Of a stretch of 64,000 nucleotides of DNA, positions 15,838 to 24,348 are shown piece by piece. A program made the position numbers and the translations under genes. The stretch's first letter is position 1; every line of letters begins with the position of its first letter. Under the pieces are notes generated by a model. It searched no databases, was not told where the DNA came from, and saw only the letters and a list, made by a program, of their open reading frames with translations. This DNA comes from Pseudoselenomonas ruminis (GTDB taxonomy: Bacteria > Bacillota > Negativicutes > Selenomonadales > Selenomonadaceae), in contig NZ_VTOY01000005.1 of NCBI RefSeq assembly GCF_008271295.1, positions 81,869 through 145,868 on the forward strand, given 5' to 3'.

Positions 15838-16593
15838 TTATTTTTCGCTATTGTTTTTTTGCAGTGGCATAAAGGATTGACGGATAATCGGACAACCATA
15901 ACAATCAGCTCCGTCGAAGGTTTCCTTTTCGGCAAAATGTTCGCGGAGGTGTTTCTCGCAAGCCGCCGATACTACCTCTTCCTGTATCTCATCCCATTTT
16001 CTGGGTTCTTCCTTCTCAAACTGCCACATCCAGGCATTCCATTTTTCATAGAGCCGGAACAACTGACGGTGTAACAGCTCATAGCCCTCTCCATCATCGC
16101 CCTGCGCAAACTTCGCATTGCGAAGCACGCTGCAACGGGAACACTCATAGGTGGTAACGCCGCCATTTTTCGCATGCTGCACGCAGGATTTCGGCAAGGA
16201 CCAGGCAAAATATCCAATCTTTTCCGCCATGCGCATGATGGCCGCATGTTCTTTGGCCAGCTTCTCCCGGTCACGCGGGATGTACTGCCGGACCGTTGCC
16301 TCCATATTTTCACGGGTAGCTTGAACCGGGAATGGAATTAACTTGCCGCCCTCCTCTTCCGAGTCCAGGGCATTGACCTTATGAACCATTCCGAGAATCA
16401 TCAGCGTGCGCTGTTGACGCATAAGGTCCAAAAACTCCTTGCTATGCTGGATTCCCCTTGGGTCCTTGTCTTCCTCCATGGCCTTATGCAGTTCGATTGC
16501 CACCAGCAGCATTTTTTTATGCAGCCCCATCATTTCTTCGAACATATCCCGCATCAATTCGCGCCGCTTTCGCCACGCTTTATCCTTCGCCAT
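15838..16593 (-). CDS. Hypothetical protein with two Cys-x2-Cys pairs
   Basis: I do not recognise this 251-residue protein. The N-terminal half is helical and rich in Met, Lys and Glu. CSRC lies near the middle (in TTYECSRCSVLRN) and CYGC near the C-terminus (in FDGADCYGCPIIRQ), plus single Cys in KSCVQH and SAACEKH. These could bind zinc or an iron-sulfur cluster. A Trp-rich stretch (NAWMWQFEKEEPRKWDE) lies between them. ATG 16593 has GAGGGG upstream. It is monocistronic. No function is proposed. Confidence 0.75.
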   Translation of the reverse strand: MAKDKAWRKRRELMRDMFEEMMGLHKKMLLVAIELHKAMEEDKDPRGIQHSKEFLDLMRQQRTLMILGMVHKVNALDSEEEGGKLIPFPVQATRENMEATVRQYIPRDREKLAKEHAAIMRMAEKIGYFAWSLPKSCVQHAKNGGVTTYECSRCSVLRNAKFAQGDDGEGYELLHRQLFRLYEKWNAWMWQFEKEEPRKWDEIQEEVVSAACEKHLREHFAEKETFDGADCYGCPIIRQSFMPLQKNNSEK

Positions 16594-16704
16594 AGCCACC
16601 CCTCACTTTTAGTTTTGCCCCTCACATATCCCACATCATCTCTAGGTATGAATTCGTCACGGAAGGTCAAAATCCTTTTCTCAGAAATCGACAAAATAAG
16701 TTAT

Positions 16705-16759
16705 AACATATAAAAAATATATGTTTATAGTTGACAAAGTTACATCAGCGACTTATCAT
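16705..16759 (+). promoter_or_regulatory. metQ promoter with AT-rich palindrome
   Basis: TTGACA (16731-16736), 17-nt spacer, TATCAT (16754-16759). Just upstream is AACATATA-N5-TATATGTT (16705-16725), a perfect 8-bp palindrome that could bind a regulator or act as an UP element. I see no S-box or other methionine riboswitch. Confidence 0.6.
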
Positions 16760-16789
16760 ATAATACAAATATGAATTGGAGGGATAAAC

Positions 16790-17593
16790 ATGAATACGAA
16801 AAAATTATCATTTCTTGCGATAGGTGCACTCACCATGATGTCATTATTTATCAGCGGCTGCGGCCAGCAGGCGCAAAAAGAAATAAAACTTGGCGCAACG
16901 TCCGGTCCACATGCCGAAGTAGCCGAAGCGGTAGCCAAAGAAGCCGCCAATCAGGGGCTCAAGGTCACCGTCGTCGAGTTTTCCGATTACGTTACGCCCG
17001 ACCAGGCGCTCGCTGACGGCGATATCGACCTGAACAGCTATCAGCACGAACCATTTCTCAAGAACTTTTCCGCTCAGCACAATGCCGAGCTATCCCCCAT
17101 CGGCACGACGATTCTCATGCGCATGGGCATTTACAGTGACAAAGTCCACAGCACAAAGGACATTCCCGATGGGGCAAAAGTAGCCATCCCCAATGACCCG
17201 ACCAACGGCGGCCGCGCGCTGATGCTCCTCGCCAAAGCCGGACTCATCACCCTGCCGGAAAACAATTTCAAGGTTACGATTCAGGATATCCAGTCCAACC
17301 CCAAGCATCTCCAGTTTGTCGAGCTCGAGGCCGCCCAGCTGCCCCGCAGCCTGCAGGATGTTGATATCGCTGTCATCACCATGAATTACGTCATGAGCGG
17401 CGGACTCGATGTCGAAAAGCAGGGCATCTATCTGGAAGATAAATCGGAACCGCTGGCGGTCATGGTACTGGCTGCCCGTACGAAGGACAAAGACAATGCC
17501 GACTATCAGAAAATCGCCCAGATTTTCCACTCGGAGGCCGTCAAAAAATTCATCCAGGAACAATATCATGGTACCATCGTACCGGCAGAATAA
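16790..17593 (+). CDS. metQ: MetQ/NlpA-family substrate-binding lipoprotein
   Basis: 267 residues with a lipoprotein signal peptide (lipobox FISGC, lipidated Cys24). The mature part is typical of the NlpA/MetQ family: LGATSGPHAEVAEAVAKEA, QHEPFLKNF and VAIPNDPTNGGRAL. Such proteins deliver methionine to the MetNI importer. No metN or metI is present here. The aminotransferase gene starts 12 nt downstream in the same direction, so they form an operon, and the substrate is plausibly methionine or a related amino acid. GGAGGG precedes the ATG. Confidence 0.92.
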   Translation: MNTKKLSFLAIGALTMMSLFISGCGQQAQKEIKLGATSGPHAEVAEAVAKEAANQGLKVTVVEFSDYVTPDQALADGDIDLNSYQHEPFLKNFSAQHNAELSPIGTTILMRMGIYSDKVHSTKDIPDGAKVAIPNDPTNGGRALMLLAKAGLITLPENNFKVTIQDIQSNPKHLQFVELEAAQLPRSLQDVDIAVITMNYVMSGGLDVEKQGIYLEDKSEPLAVMVLAARTKDKDNADYQKIAQIFHSEAVKKFIQEQYHGTIVPAE

Positions 17594-17605
17594 GGAGCAA
17601 TCACT

Positions 17606-18778
17606 ATGACAGGACTATCCAAACGCACGGAGACCTTTACGGATTCCGTCATCCGGCGCATGACGCGCGTCTCACTCAAATATCAGGCCGTCAATCTGAG
17701 CCAGGGCTTCCCTGACTGGGATCCTCCCGCAAAACTCACCGCACGGCTGGCCGAAATCGCCGCCTACGGCCCGCATCAGTATTCCATCACCTGGGGCGCG
17801 CAAAACTTCCGCGAGGCACTGGCCAAGAAGCAAACGCATTTCACAGGGCTTGACATCGACCCCAACACCGAAATCGTCACAACCTGCGGCGGCACCGAAG
17901 CCATGATGACCGCTGTCATGAGCGTCACTGACCCCGGCGATAAAGTCATAGTCTTCTCGCCCTTCTACGAAAACTATGGCGCTGATGCAATCCTGTGCAG
18001 TGCCGAGCCAATCTATGTATCGCTTACACCGCCAGCCTATACCTTTGATGCCGCGGAACTCGAACGAGCCTTCCAGCAGCACCCCAAAGCCTTGATCCTC
18101 TGCAATCCATCCAATCCCTGTGGCAAGGTATTTACGCGCGATGAATTGCAAATTATTGCCGACCTGGCGGAAAAATACGATACCTGGGTCATCACCGATG
18201 AAGTCTACGAGCATATCGTCTACGAGCCGTACGAGAATATCTACTTTGCCACGCTGCCGCACATGCGGGAGCGCACGATTTCCTGCGGTTCCCTCTCCAA
18301 GACCTATTCCATCACCGGCTGGCGTCTTGGCTACGTCATCGCCCGCCCCGAGGTTATCGAAGTTGCCCGCAAAGTCCACGATTTCCTGACCGTCGGTGCC
18401 GCAGCGCCACTGCAAGAAGCGGCCGTCACGGCCCTTAGCTTTGACGACAGCTACTATGACTGGCTGAAACAGCACTATACGAAAAAGCGCGAACTCCTCC
18501 TGAATGGCCTGCGCGAAATCGGCCTGCCGCATACCGAGCCGCAAGGTGCCTATTACGTCATGGTCGATATATCCGCTTTCGGTTTCGCCAGCGACGAAGA
18601 ATTCTGCGAGACGCTGGCCGAAAAAGTCGGCGTCGGCGCCGTCCCAGGTTCAGCCTTCTTCCACGAAGACAACAACGACTACCTGCGCCTGCATTTCGCC
18701 AAGAATGACGACACCTTAAACGAAGCATTGACAAGACTTGCTGACATCTACAAGAAAATGCCCGTGCATCGAAAATAA
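17606..18778 (+). CDS. Class I aminotransferase, YbdL/methionine-aminotransferase-like
   Basis: A 390-residue fold-type I PLP aminotransferase. It has NLSQGFPDW near residue 31, CNPSNPCGKVF near 166, SDEV-like ITDEVYEHIVY, and the PLP lysine K232 in GSLSKTYSITGWRLGYV. The QGFPD segment and overall pattern resemble the YbdL/kynurenine aminotransferase-like group that transaminates methionine and aromatic amino acids. Co-transcription with metQ favours methionine or its keto acid, for example the last step of methionine salvage, but no other salvage gene is present. Confidence 0.85.
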   Translation: MTGLSKRTETFTDSVIRRMTRVSLKYQAVNLSQGFPDWDPPAKLTARLAEIAAYGPHQYSITWGAQNFREALAKKQTHFTGLDIDPNTEIVTTCGGTEAMMTAVMSVTDPGDKVIVFSPFYENYGADAILCSAEPIYVSLTPPAYTFDAAELERAFQQHPKALILCNPSNPCGKVFTRDELQIIADLAEKYDTWVITDEVYEHIVYEPYENIYFATLPHMRERTISCGSLSKTYSITGWRLGYVIARPEVIEVARKVHDFLTVGAAAPLQEAAVTALSFDDSYYDWLKQHYTKKRELLLNGLREIGLPHTEPQGAYYVMVDISAFGFASDEEFCETLAEKVGVGAVPGSAFFHEDNNDYLRLHFAKNDDTLNEALTRLADIYKKMPVHRK

Positions 18779-18780
18779 CA

Positions 18781-18813
18781 AAAAGACGACAGTCCAATCG
18801 GCTGTCGTCTTTT
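18781..18813. terminator. Terminator after the metQ operon
   Basis: Perfect 12-bp stem AAAAGACGACAG / CTGTCGTCTTTT with a 9-nt loop, between convergent genes. Confidence 0.9.
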
Positions 18814-18835
18814 GCTGTCATACCCCCACCTAACT

Positions 18836-20041
18836 TCAAGGCGTCCTCGCTGCTAATAACCAATCAATCAGATTATACTGGCGAATCCCGTCATAGTTCG
18901 CATTGGCACCAACCACATCGAGCGTCAGCAAGATTTTGGGGTGATTGTCTTTTATTTTTTGCAAGACACGTAATTCGCGTTCCTTAGTCTTCTCATCCAA
19001 CACACTAGCAGATACTTGGTAATAGGTGACTTCCTCTCCATTTTCAGCGACGAAATCAACTTCATACTCCGCTACCTTGCCAATGTTAACGCGCATATTA
19101 CGCCGCTTCAATTCCAAGTACACAATATTTTCCAACAAATGACCTAAATCAGCAGTACTTTCTGCCGTCAATATCCGGCGTAATCCTGTATCCGCGATAT
19201 AGTATTTGCCCAAAGTTTTAAGATACTGCCGCCCCTTGACATCATAACGGTCTACTTTATAAAAAATAAAACTGTCTGTAAGCGCCCGTACAAACCGCTC
19301 CACCGTATTGGCTGATATTTTTCGTCCACTAGAAACCAGCGTATCGGCTATTTTCTTTATCGAAACCGGACTGCCAATGTTGCTGGCTAGTGTCCGCACA
19401 ACACTCTCTAGCATCGTCAAGTCGTTAATCTTTTCTCGCATAGCAACATCTTTGACGAGAATCGTGTTATAAATGCCTTCCAAATAAGTGCGCACCGACT
19501 CCTCATTACGATTCAACTGCGTTACATAAGGAAAAGCACCAAAGCGCATATACTCCTGAAAGGCCTCACCACTATTTTTCTGAGCTGTCGCAGAATAATA
19601 CTCAGCAAAGGATAAGGGCTGCATGGTAATCGTAACATAGCGCCCGGATAAAAGAGTTGCCAGTTCACCAGATAACATAAAAGCATTAGAACCTGTGATA
19701 TATACGTCCGTATCTGGCTGGATGAATAAACTATCAACGGCTCGCTCAAAATCTTGGCAGTTCTGAACTTCATCCAAAAAAATATATGTTTTTCTTCCCG
19801 GCTGTAATTTTTCCTTCACGTAGACATAAAGCTTGCGGTAGTCCAATAATTCTTCATAAGCTAAGTCTTCCAAATTAATCCAGATAATCTGTTCCGACGA
19901 CACACCTTCTTCTCGCAGTTTATCGATAAAAAGGGAAAATAACGTCGATTTGCCACAGCGCCGAATGCCTTTAATCACCTTAATGACTTGCCTATCCCGC
20001 CAACGACATAGTTCCTGTAAGTAATCCTTGCGTTGTATCAT
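18836..20041 (-). CDS. AAA_14/DUF4143 ATP-binding protein
   Basis: 401 residues. The N-terminal AAA domain has Walker A GIRRCGKST (about residues 25-33) and Walker B YIFLDEVQN, then a sensor-like ITGSN. The C-terminal DUF4143 domain has LLENIVYLELKRR and a YEVDFVAENGEEVTYYQVS segment that resembles a restriction-nuclease-like D-E-x-Q core. The cellular role of this widespread family is unknown. Start ATG 20041 has AAGGAGG 8 nt upstream. Codon use is more AT-rich than in neighbours and a 27-bp perfect inverted repeat lies directly upstream, so it is probably recently acquired. Confidence 0.9.
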   Translation of the reverse strand: MIQRKDYLQELCRWRDRQVIKVIKGIRRCGKSTLFSLFIDKLREEGVSSEQIIWINLEDLAYEELLDYRKLYVYVKEKLQPGRKTYIFLDEVQNCQDFERAVDSLFIQPDTDVYITGSNAFMLSGELATLLSGRYVTITMQPLSFAEYYSATAQKNSGEAFQEYMRFGAFPYVTQLNRNEESVRTYLEGIYNTILVKDVAMREKINDLTMLESVVRTLASNIGSPVSIKKIADTLVSSGRKISANTVERFVRALTDSFIFYKVDRYDVKGRQYLKTLGKYYIADTGLRRILTAESTADLGHLLENIVYLELKRRNMRVNIGKVAEYEVDFVAENGEEVTYYQVSASVLDEKTKERELRVLQKIKDNHPKILLTLDVVGANANYDGIRQYNLIDWLLAARTP

Positions 20042-20071
20042 CGCAACCACCTCCTTTTTCTATATTATATC

Positions 20072-20139
20072 AAAAAGTAGTAGATTTCGTATAGTTTTTT
20101 CATTTCACTGAGAAAACTATACGAAATCTACTACTTTTT
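20072..20139. repeat. Perfect 27-bp inverted repeat upstream of the DUF4143 ATPase
   Basis: Arms 20072-20098 and 20113-20139 are exact complements, separated by 14 nt. The arms include GATTTCGTATAG. The arm nearest the gene ends just before a minus-strand TATAAT (about 20069-20064), so the repeat overlaps the promoter. It lacks the GC-rich stem expected of a terminator. Confidence 0.9.
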
Positions 20140-20153
20140 CCTTTTAGCAAAAA

Positions 20154-20182
20154 CAAGCGGCAACCGAATTGATTGCCGCTTG
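20154..20182 (-). terminator. flgE terminator
   Basis: Perfect 10-bp stem CAAGCGGCAA / TTGCCGCTTG followed on the minus strand by TTTTTGC. Confidence 0.85.
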
Positions 20183-20188
20183 CCTATA

Positions 20189-22252
20189 TTAGCGTTTCAT
20201 ATTAATCATTGTCTCAAGCATTTCATCACTAACCGTGATAATCTTAGAGTTCGACTGGAAACCGCGCTGGGTAACAATCATATCCGAGAACTCACTGGCA
20301 ATGTCAACGTTAGACATCTCCAGAGCCGACGATGTAATTGTAGAGCCTGTCGAATCATACGATACCTTACCCGAGTTATTCGATTCTTGATAAAGACTAT
20401 TTCCTGTTTTAGTCAAACCTGCGGCATTATTAAACGTAGCTATTGCTATTTTAGCCTCAGCCTGTTTTACTCCATTAGAATATACTCCCGTTATAACGCC
20501 AGTACTGTCAATAGAAACACTCTGCAATGTTCCAGAAGCATTTCCATCCCCTTTATTAGAAATTGTACTTGTGCCTGCATACTGAGTAAGACCGCTTAAA
20601 TTTAAAGTTACATCTCCATCATCATAAGCTCTATCACCCGAACTCGAAGTCGATAATGATGCAGTGCCTGATACATATCTACCATTACCATCAAAAACTA
20701 AATTACTTTTGTTCAAGGAAACCGAGAATGTTGTTCCATCATCTTCTACAGTATTATAGGTGTCACTACCACCAGCTAAACTTAATTCCCAGGTACTCTC
20801 CGCACCTGCAGTACGCGTAAACAGAACTGGTACAGAATGAACACCACCATCAGTATCATATAACGTTACCGTTGTGGTTATAGACGAATAGAACGTATCA
20901 CCACTCGAATAATTTTTCCCCAATAACCCAGACAAAGTCTTACCATCTGATGTTACAATACTTAAAGAATTAACCTCTTTACCGTTATATTTATATGCTG
21001 TTCCCTTTCCATTTCGGGTAATTGCTACTATCGAACCATCCGTACCTCTGCCCTTCCGCTCATATGACTGTGCAGAAGATGTAACGCTATACGGTGCTGT
21101 CAACGTATCTGTCCTTCCATTAGCACAATTAACTACAGCACCAGTATTAGCCGTTATATCACCAATTGTAAATCCACCAAAAGCTACCGTATCACCATCT
21201 CTATATGTAGCATTTTGTGGATTTGGGATACGGACTTTAACCACCGTTCCAGCCGAAGTCCCATAAGTATCATCAAGCTTAAAACTAACTTCCACAGCAG
21301 AATTTGGATTTGTAGCTGGGCCTATAGCGGTAACACCATTAGTAATAATTGTTCCCGAAAGAGCTATTGAACCGCCATAAGAATAATTACCATTTGTCAA
21401 ACCTTTAAGATCCAAAGGGCTAGGACTAACTAAAGTTGACGAAGCCCCCGATTTTACTTGCACATCAACTGTTCCAGAAGAATTTGCAGTAACAGAATCT
21501 ATATTCTCCGTCCACAATTTGACACCATCCAAAACCTGATTGGTCGTAAAATTAAAGCCTGCAGTATCATCCACTTCAATTACTTCACCGGTATCAGTAG
21601 TGAGTGAAATCGTCCCCTTATCTACCTTAGTCGGCGTATACGAGTTTATAGTCTCTTGCGTGCCATCAGCATATTTTATAATCATATTACTAATGTCATA
21701 GCCAGTCATATCTCCCTGTAAATTTTTCGTATATGATATTAAAGTGGTTGCTGCAGCATCCATTCCTTTACCTACCTGAATTTGAATATCTCCATCAGGA
21801 TCCCCAGCGGCATTGCTAATATCACCATTATTAGCTATATACCCCTGGACCTTCATACCACTTCCCGGCATTACCAAGTTCCCATTAGCATCAAACTCAA
21901 ACGCACCATTACGAGTATAAAAAGTTTCATTTCCTTTTTTTACCACAAATAGCCCATTACCCGAAAGACACAAATCTGTATTCTTTCCTGTTGATTGTAC
22001 TGCTCCGTCTGTAAACAACATATCAATACTCGATACCCCAGTACCTAAGCCAATTTGTTTAGGATTTGTTCCTCCAAGATTTGCACTAGGAGAACCAGCT
22101 CCTGATAAAGTCTGCAGCAACGTATCCGCAAAGGTCACGCGACTGGATTTGAAGCCGGTCGTATTTACATTGGCAATGTTGTTGCCGATTACATCCATTC
22201 TCGTCTGATGTCCTTTAAGTCCCGATACACCAGAATATAACGAACGCATCAT
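20189..22252 (-). CDS. flgE: Flagellar hook protein FlgE
   Basis: 687 residues, longer than the roughly 400 of enteric FlgE but in the range of Firmicutes hooks with large central domains. The N-terminus has the rod/hook signature MDVIGNNIANVNTTGFK and the C-terminus DIASEFSDMIVTQRGFQSNSKII with the closing EMLETMINMKR. Both ends are GC-rich like the neighbourhood, while the centre (about 20390-22090) is AT-rich and Ser/Thr/Gly/Asn-rich, encoding the exposed hook domains. AGGAG lies upstream of ATG 22252. It follows the TIGR02530-type gene; no other hook gene is nearby. Confidence 0.93.
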   Translation of the reverse strand: MMRSLYSGVSGLKGHQTRMDVIGNNIANVNTTGFKSSRVTFADTLLQTLSGAGSPSANLGGTNPKQIGLGTGVSSIDMLFTDGAVQSTGKNTDLCLSGNGLFVVKKGNETFYTRNGAFEFDANGNLVMPGSGMKVQGYIANNGDISNAAGDPDGDIQIQVGKGMDAAATTLISYTKNLQGDMTGYDISNMIIKYADGTQETINSYTPTKVDKGTISLTTDTGEVIEVDDTAGFNFTTNQVLDGVKLWTENIDSVTANSSGTVDVQVKSGASSTLVSPSPLDLKGLTNGNYSYGGSIALSGTIITNGVTAIGPATNPNSAVEVSFKLDDTYGTSAGTVVKVRIPNPQNATYRDGDTVAFGGFTIGDITANTGAVVNCANGRTDTLTAPYSVTSSAQSYERKGRGTDGSIVAITRNGKGTAYKYNGKEVNSLSIVTSDGKTLSGLLGKNYSSGDTFYSSITTTVTLYDTDGGVHSVPVLFTRTAGAESTWELSLAGGSDTYNTVEDDGTTFSVSLNKSNLVFDGNGRYVSGTASLSTSSSGDRAYDDGDVTLNLSGLTQYAGTSTISNKGDGNASGTLQSVSIDSTGVITGVYSNGVKQAEAKIAIATFNNAAGLTKTGNSLYQESNNSGKVSYDSTGSTITSSALEMSNVDIASEFSDMIVTQRGFQSNSKIITVSDEMLETMINMKR

Positions 22253-22283
22253 AATAAATCACTTCTCCTTTATCCCTTGTGCC

Positions 22284-22661
22284 TTAGAGTATGGCGGCAC
22301 TGTCTATATTCGTGAAAATGTTTTCTTTGGCACTTTCTTCGTCCACTGCGGTAATGACCGTGCGATTCTTCACGCTGACGACCAGCGCGGTCTGTTTCAT
22401 CCATATCAACGCATCACGGACACCTTTTTCCGCCATGCGCTCCACCGCATTGTTCAGACGCTCCATATCGCTGTCACTTAATTTCACGCCACGCATCTCG
22501 ATGCGCTTGGCCGCATGGTGCGAAAATTTGACGCCATGTTCCACCGCTTGCAGTTCGCGGTCAAATGCCGTTTTGTCTGGTCTTGGCGACTTTCCCTGTC
22601 TCCTGCCGATTCCTGCCATTCCTTGCTCGGCCTTAGCTGGTACTTTGCTGATTTCTTTCAT
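22284..22661 (-). CDS. TIGR02530-family flagellar operon protein
   Basis: 125 residues. It resembles the small flagellar-operon protein found next to flgD and flgE in Firmicutes and other bacteria. The signature is GVKFSHHAAKRIEMRGVKLSD and DALIWMKQTALVVSVKNRTVITAVD. ATG 22661 is chosen for the GAGG 5 nt upstream; an ATG 18 nt earlier has none. It lies 31 nt upstream of flgE in the same direction. Its role in hook assembly is not established. flgD, which usually comes next, is absent. Confidence 0.85.
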   Translation of the reverse strand: MKEISKVPAKAEQGMAGIGRRQGKSPRPDKTAFDRELQAVEHGVKFSHHAAKRIEMRGVKLSDSDMERLNNAVERMAEKGVRDALIWMKQTALVVSVKNRTVITAVDEESAKENIFTNIDSAAIL

Positions 22662-22776
22662 ATCTGCCTCAACCTTCATCTGGATTTTTAAAACCTATAC
22701 TTTTTGAAATGACAAATTTTTATTTAAGAAAAACAGCATTTTCACCGATAGATATAGTAGATTAATAAAGAAAAAG

Positions 22777-22810
22777 GCCTATTCAGAAAAGTATACCTTT
22801 CTGAATAGGC
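22777..22810 (-). terminator. Recombinase gene terminator
   Basis: Perfect 13-bp stem (22777-22789 with 22798-22810) downstream of the recombinase; on the minus strand it is followed by TTTTTC. Confidence 0.8.
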
Positions 22811-22825
22811 TCAAGGCGCGAGCGT

Positions 22826-23431
22826 TTACCGTTCGCGCTTTTTTCGTTGCTGACATTTGTTGTAAAAAGTCGATACAGGCATATTGATTTGTCTTGCGGC
22901 CTGATTCATTGACATCCGCCCTTCCCGCCACGCAGCATAGGCCTGCAAAAATCCCGGAGGCAGCGGCTTGCAGGGGCGTCCGAAGCGTACCCCGCGCTTG
23001 CGAGCCTCGGCAATGCCTTCGGCCTGCCGCTTGCGAATGTTGCGCCGCTCATTCTCCGCGACAAAGGATAACACCTGCAAAATTACATCACTGACGAAAG
23101 TTCCGAGCAGGTCGCGCCCTTTCCGCGTATCCAATAGCGGCATATCCAGAACGACGATGTCTGCTCCTTTGATTTTCGTGATTTGCCGCCACTGTTCCAA
23201 TACTTCCTTATAATTCCGCCCAAGCCGGTCAATCGAATGGATGCACAAAATGGTTTCCGAATTAATGCGCCGCATGAGTTTTTGATACTGCGGCCGGGAA
23301 AAATCTTTCCCCGATAGTTTATCCATATAAATATTTTTCGGCTTTATCCCCATGCGTTTCATTGCCGCCAGCTGACGGTCCAGATTCTGTTCTCTGGTGC
23401 TCACCCGCACATATCCTAGTAGTTGCTGCAT
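22826..23431 (-). CDS. Serine recombinase (resolvase/invertase family)
   Basis: 201 residues. The catalytic domain begins QQLLGYVRVSTREQNLDRQL with nucleophile Ser11, followed by DKLSGKDFSRPQYQ and IHSIDRLGRNYKE. The GTFVSDVILQVLSFVAENERRNIRKRQAEGI region forms the long E helix. A C-terminal helix-turn-helix (MSMNQAARQINMPVSTFYNKC) binds DNA. ATG 23431 is preceded by GGGAGG. Such enzymes resolve cointegrates or invert small segments. I found no flanking transposase or obvious pair of recombination sites. Confidence 0.92.
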   Translation of the reverse strand: MQQLLGYVRVSTREQNLDRQLAAMKRMGIKPKNIYMDKLSGKDFSRPQYQKLMRRINSETILCIHSIDRLGRNYKEVLEQWRQITKIKGADIVVLDMPLLDTRKGRDLLGTFVSDVILQVLSFVAENERRNIRKRQAEGIAEARKRGVRFGRPCKPLPPGFLQAYAAWREGRMSMNQAARQINMPVSTFYNKCQQRKKRER

Positions 23432-23449
23432 ATAATTCCTCCCAAATAA

Positions 23450-23490
23450 AAAATCGGGCTGTGCCGGAAGCCGCAGCTGCCAGCATAGCC
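23450..23490 (-). terminator. Terminator after the ABC transporter string
   Basis: CGGGCT / AGCCCG-based hairpin followed on the minus strand by ATTTTTT, 16 nt after the permease stop. Confidence 0.7.
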
Positions 23491-23505
23491 CGTTATGGGA
23501 AAAAC

Positions 23506-24348
23506 TTATCGGATAAACCGTGGTTTGAGGACAATCGTCACAAAGAATACCAGCGATGACAGGACGACAATCGTTGCCCCAGCCGCCATATTGAAGTAGT
23601 AGGCCAGAATCAGGCCGCTGACACCGGTAATGAGTGCCAGGCTGACAGATACCACATGGTACTGCTTGACGTTGTTCGTCACGTTGCGCGCCGCCGCCGC
23701 TGGCAGCACCAACAAGGCGTTGATAATCAGGATGCCGACCCACTGGATGCTGATGGATACGACAACGGCCAGAATTGCCGCAAACAATCCCTCCACCCAG
23801 AACGTCGCAATGCCACGGCTGCGGGCAAACGAGGAATTGATGGACAAGACCAAAAGTTTATTATAGAGGAACGCCCAGCCTGCCAAAACCAGCACAAAGA
23901 CAACGGCCAGCGCCTGCAAATCCTCTTCCGTGATGCTCAGCACATCGCCAATCAGAAACGACGAAAATTTATTGAAGCCGCCGCCACTTGTCATAATCAT
24001 AAGGCCGAGCGCAATCGCCGTTGAGGAAAACACTCCGATAATCGTATCGGTCGATGCCGTACTCTTGTTTTTGATATAGGTGATGCAAAGCGCAAACAGG
24101 ATCGAGAACACGACGAGCGATACGAGCGGCGATACCACGCCGAACAGCACTCCTAACGCAATTCCCGTAAAGGCACCATGTCCGAGCGAATCCGAAAAGA
24201 AGGCCATGCGGTTTGAGACCACCATAGTGCTAAGCAGGCCAAACAACGGCGTTACGAGCAGGATGGCGAGCAAGGCATGTTTCATGAACATGTGGCTCGC
24301 CCATTCAAAGGGCAGAACCATATCCATGAAGCTGTAAATCATTTCCAT
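23506..24348 (-). CDS. ABC-3 family metal permease (ZnuB-like)
   Basis: 280 residues with eight or nine predicted membrane segments, of the ABC-3 family that imports zinc, manganese or iron. Recognisable parts are SDSLGHGAFTGIALGVL (residues about 52-68), LIINALLVLPAAAARN and NMAAGATIVVLSSLVFF. The start overlaps the ATPase stop (TAATG), so the two are translationally coupled. No ZnuA-type binding protein is encoded in the string, so metal identity is open. Confidence 0.9.
   Translation of the reverse strand: MEMIYSFMDMVLPFEWASHMFMKHALLAILLVTPLFGLLSTMVVSNRMAFFSDSLGHGAFTGIALGVLFGVVSPLVSLVVFSILFALCITYIKNKSTASTDTIIGVFSSTAIALGLMIMTSGGGFNKFSSFLIGDVLSITEEDLQALAVVFVLVLAGWAFLYNKLLVLSINSSFARSRGIATFWVEGLFAAILAVVVSISIQWVGILIINALLVLPAAAARNVTNNVKQYHVVSVSLALITGVSGLILAYYFNMAAGATIVVLSSLVFFVTIVLKPRFIR

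Noticed and set aside
16620..16789. S-box (SAM) riboswitch upstream of metQ
   Set aside because: No conserved S-box core or terminator is visible. Only a promoter and an AT-rich palindrome are present.
22826..23743. 305-residue extended recombinase
   Set aside because: The first 104 codons lie over the terminator and the permease end. AGGAGG directly precedes the ATG at 23431 and the family starts there.
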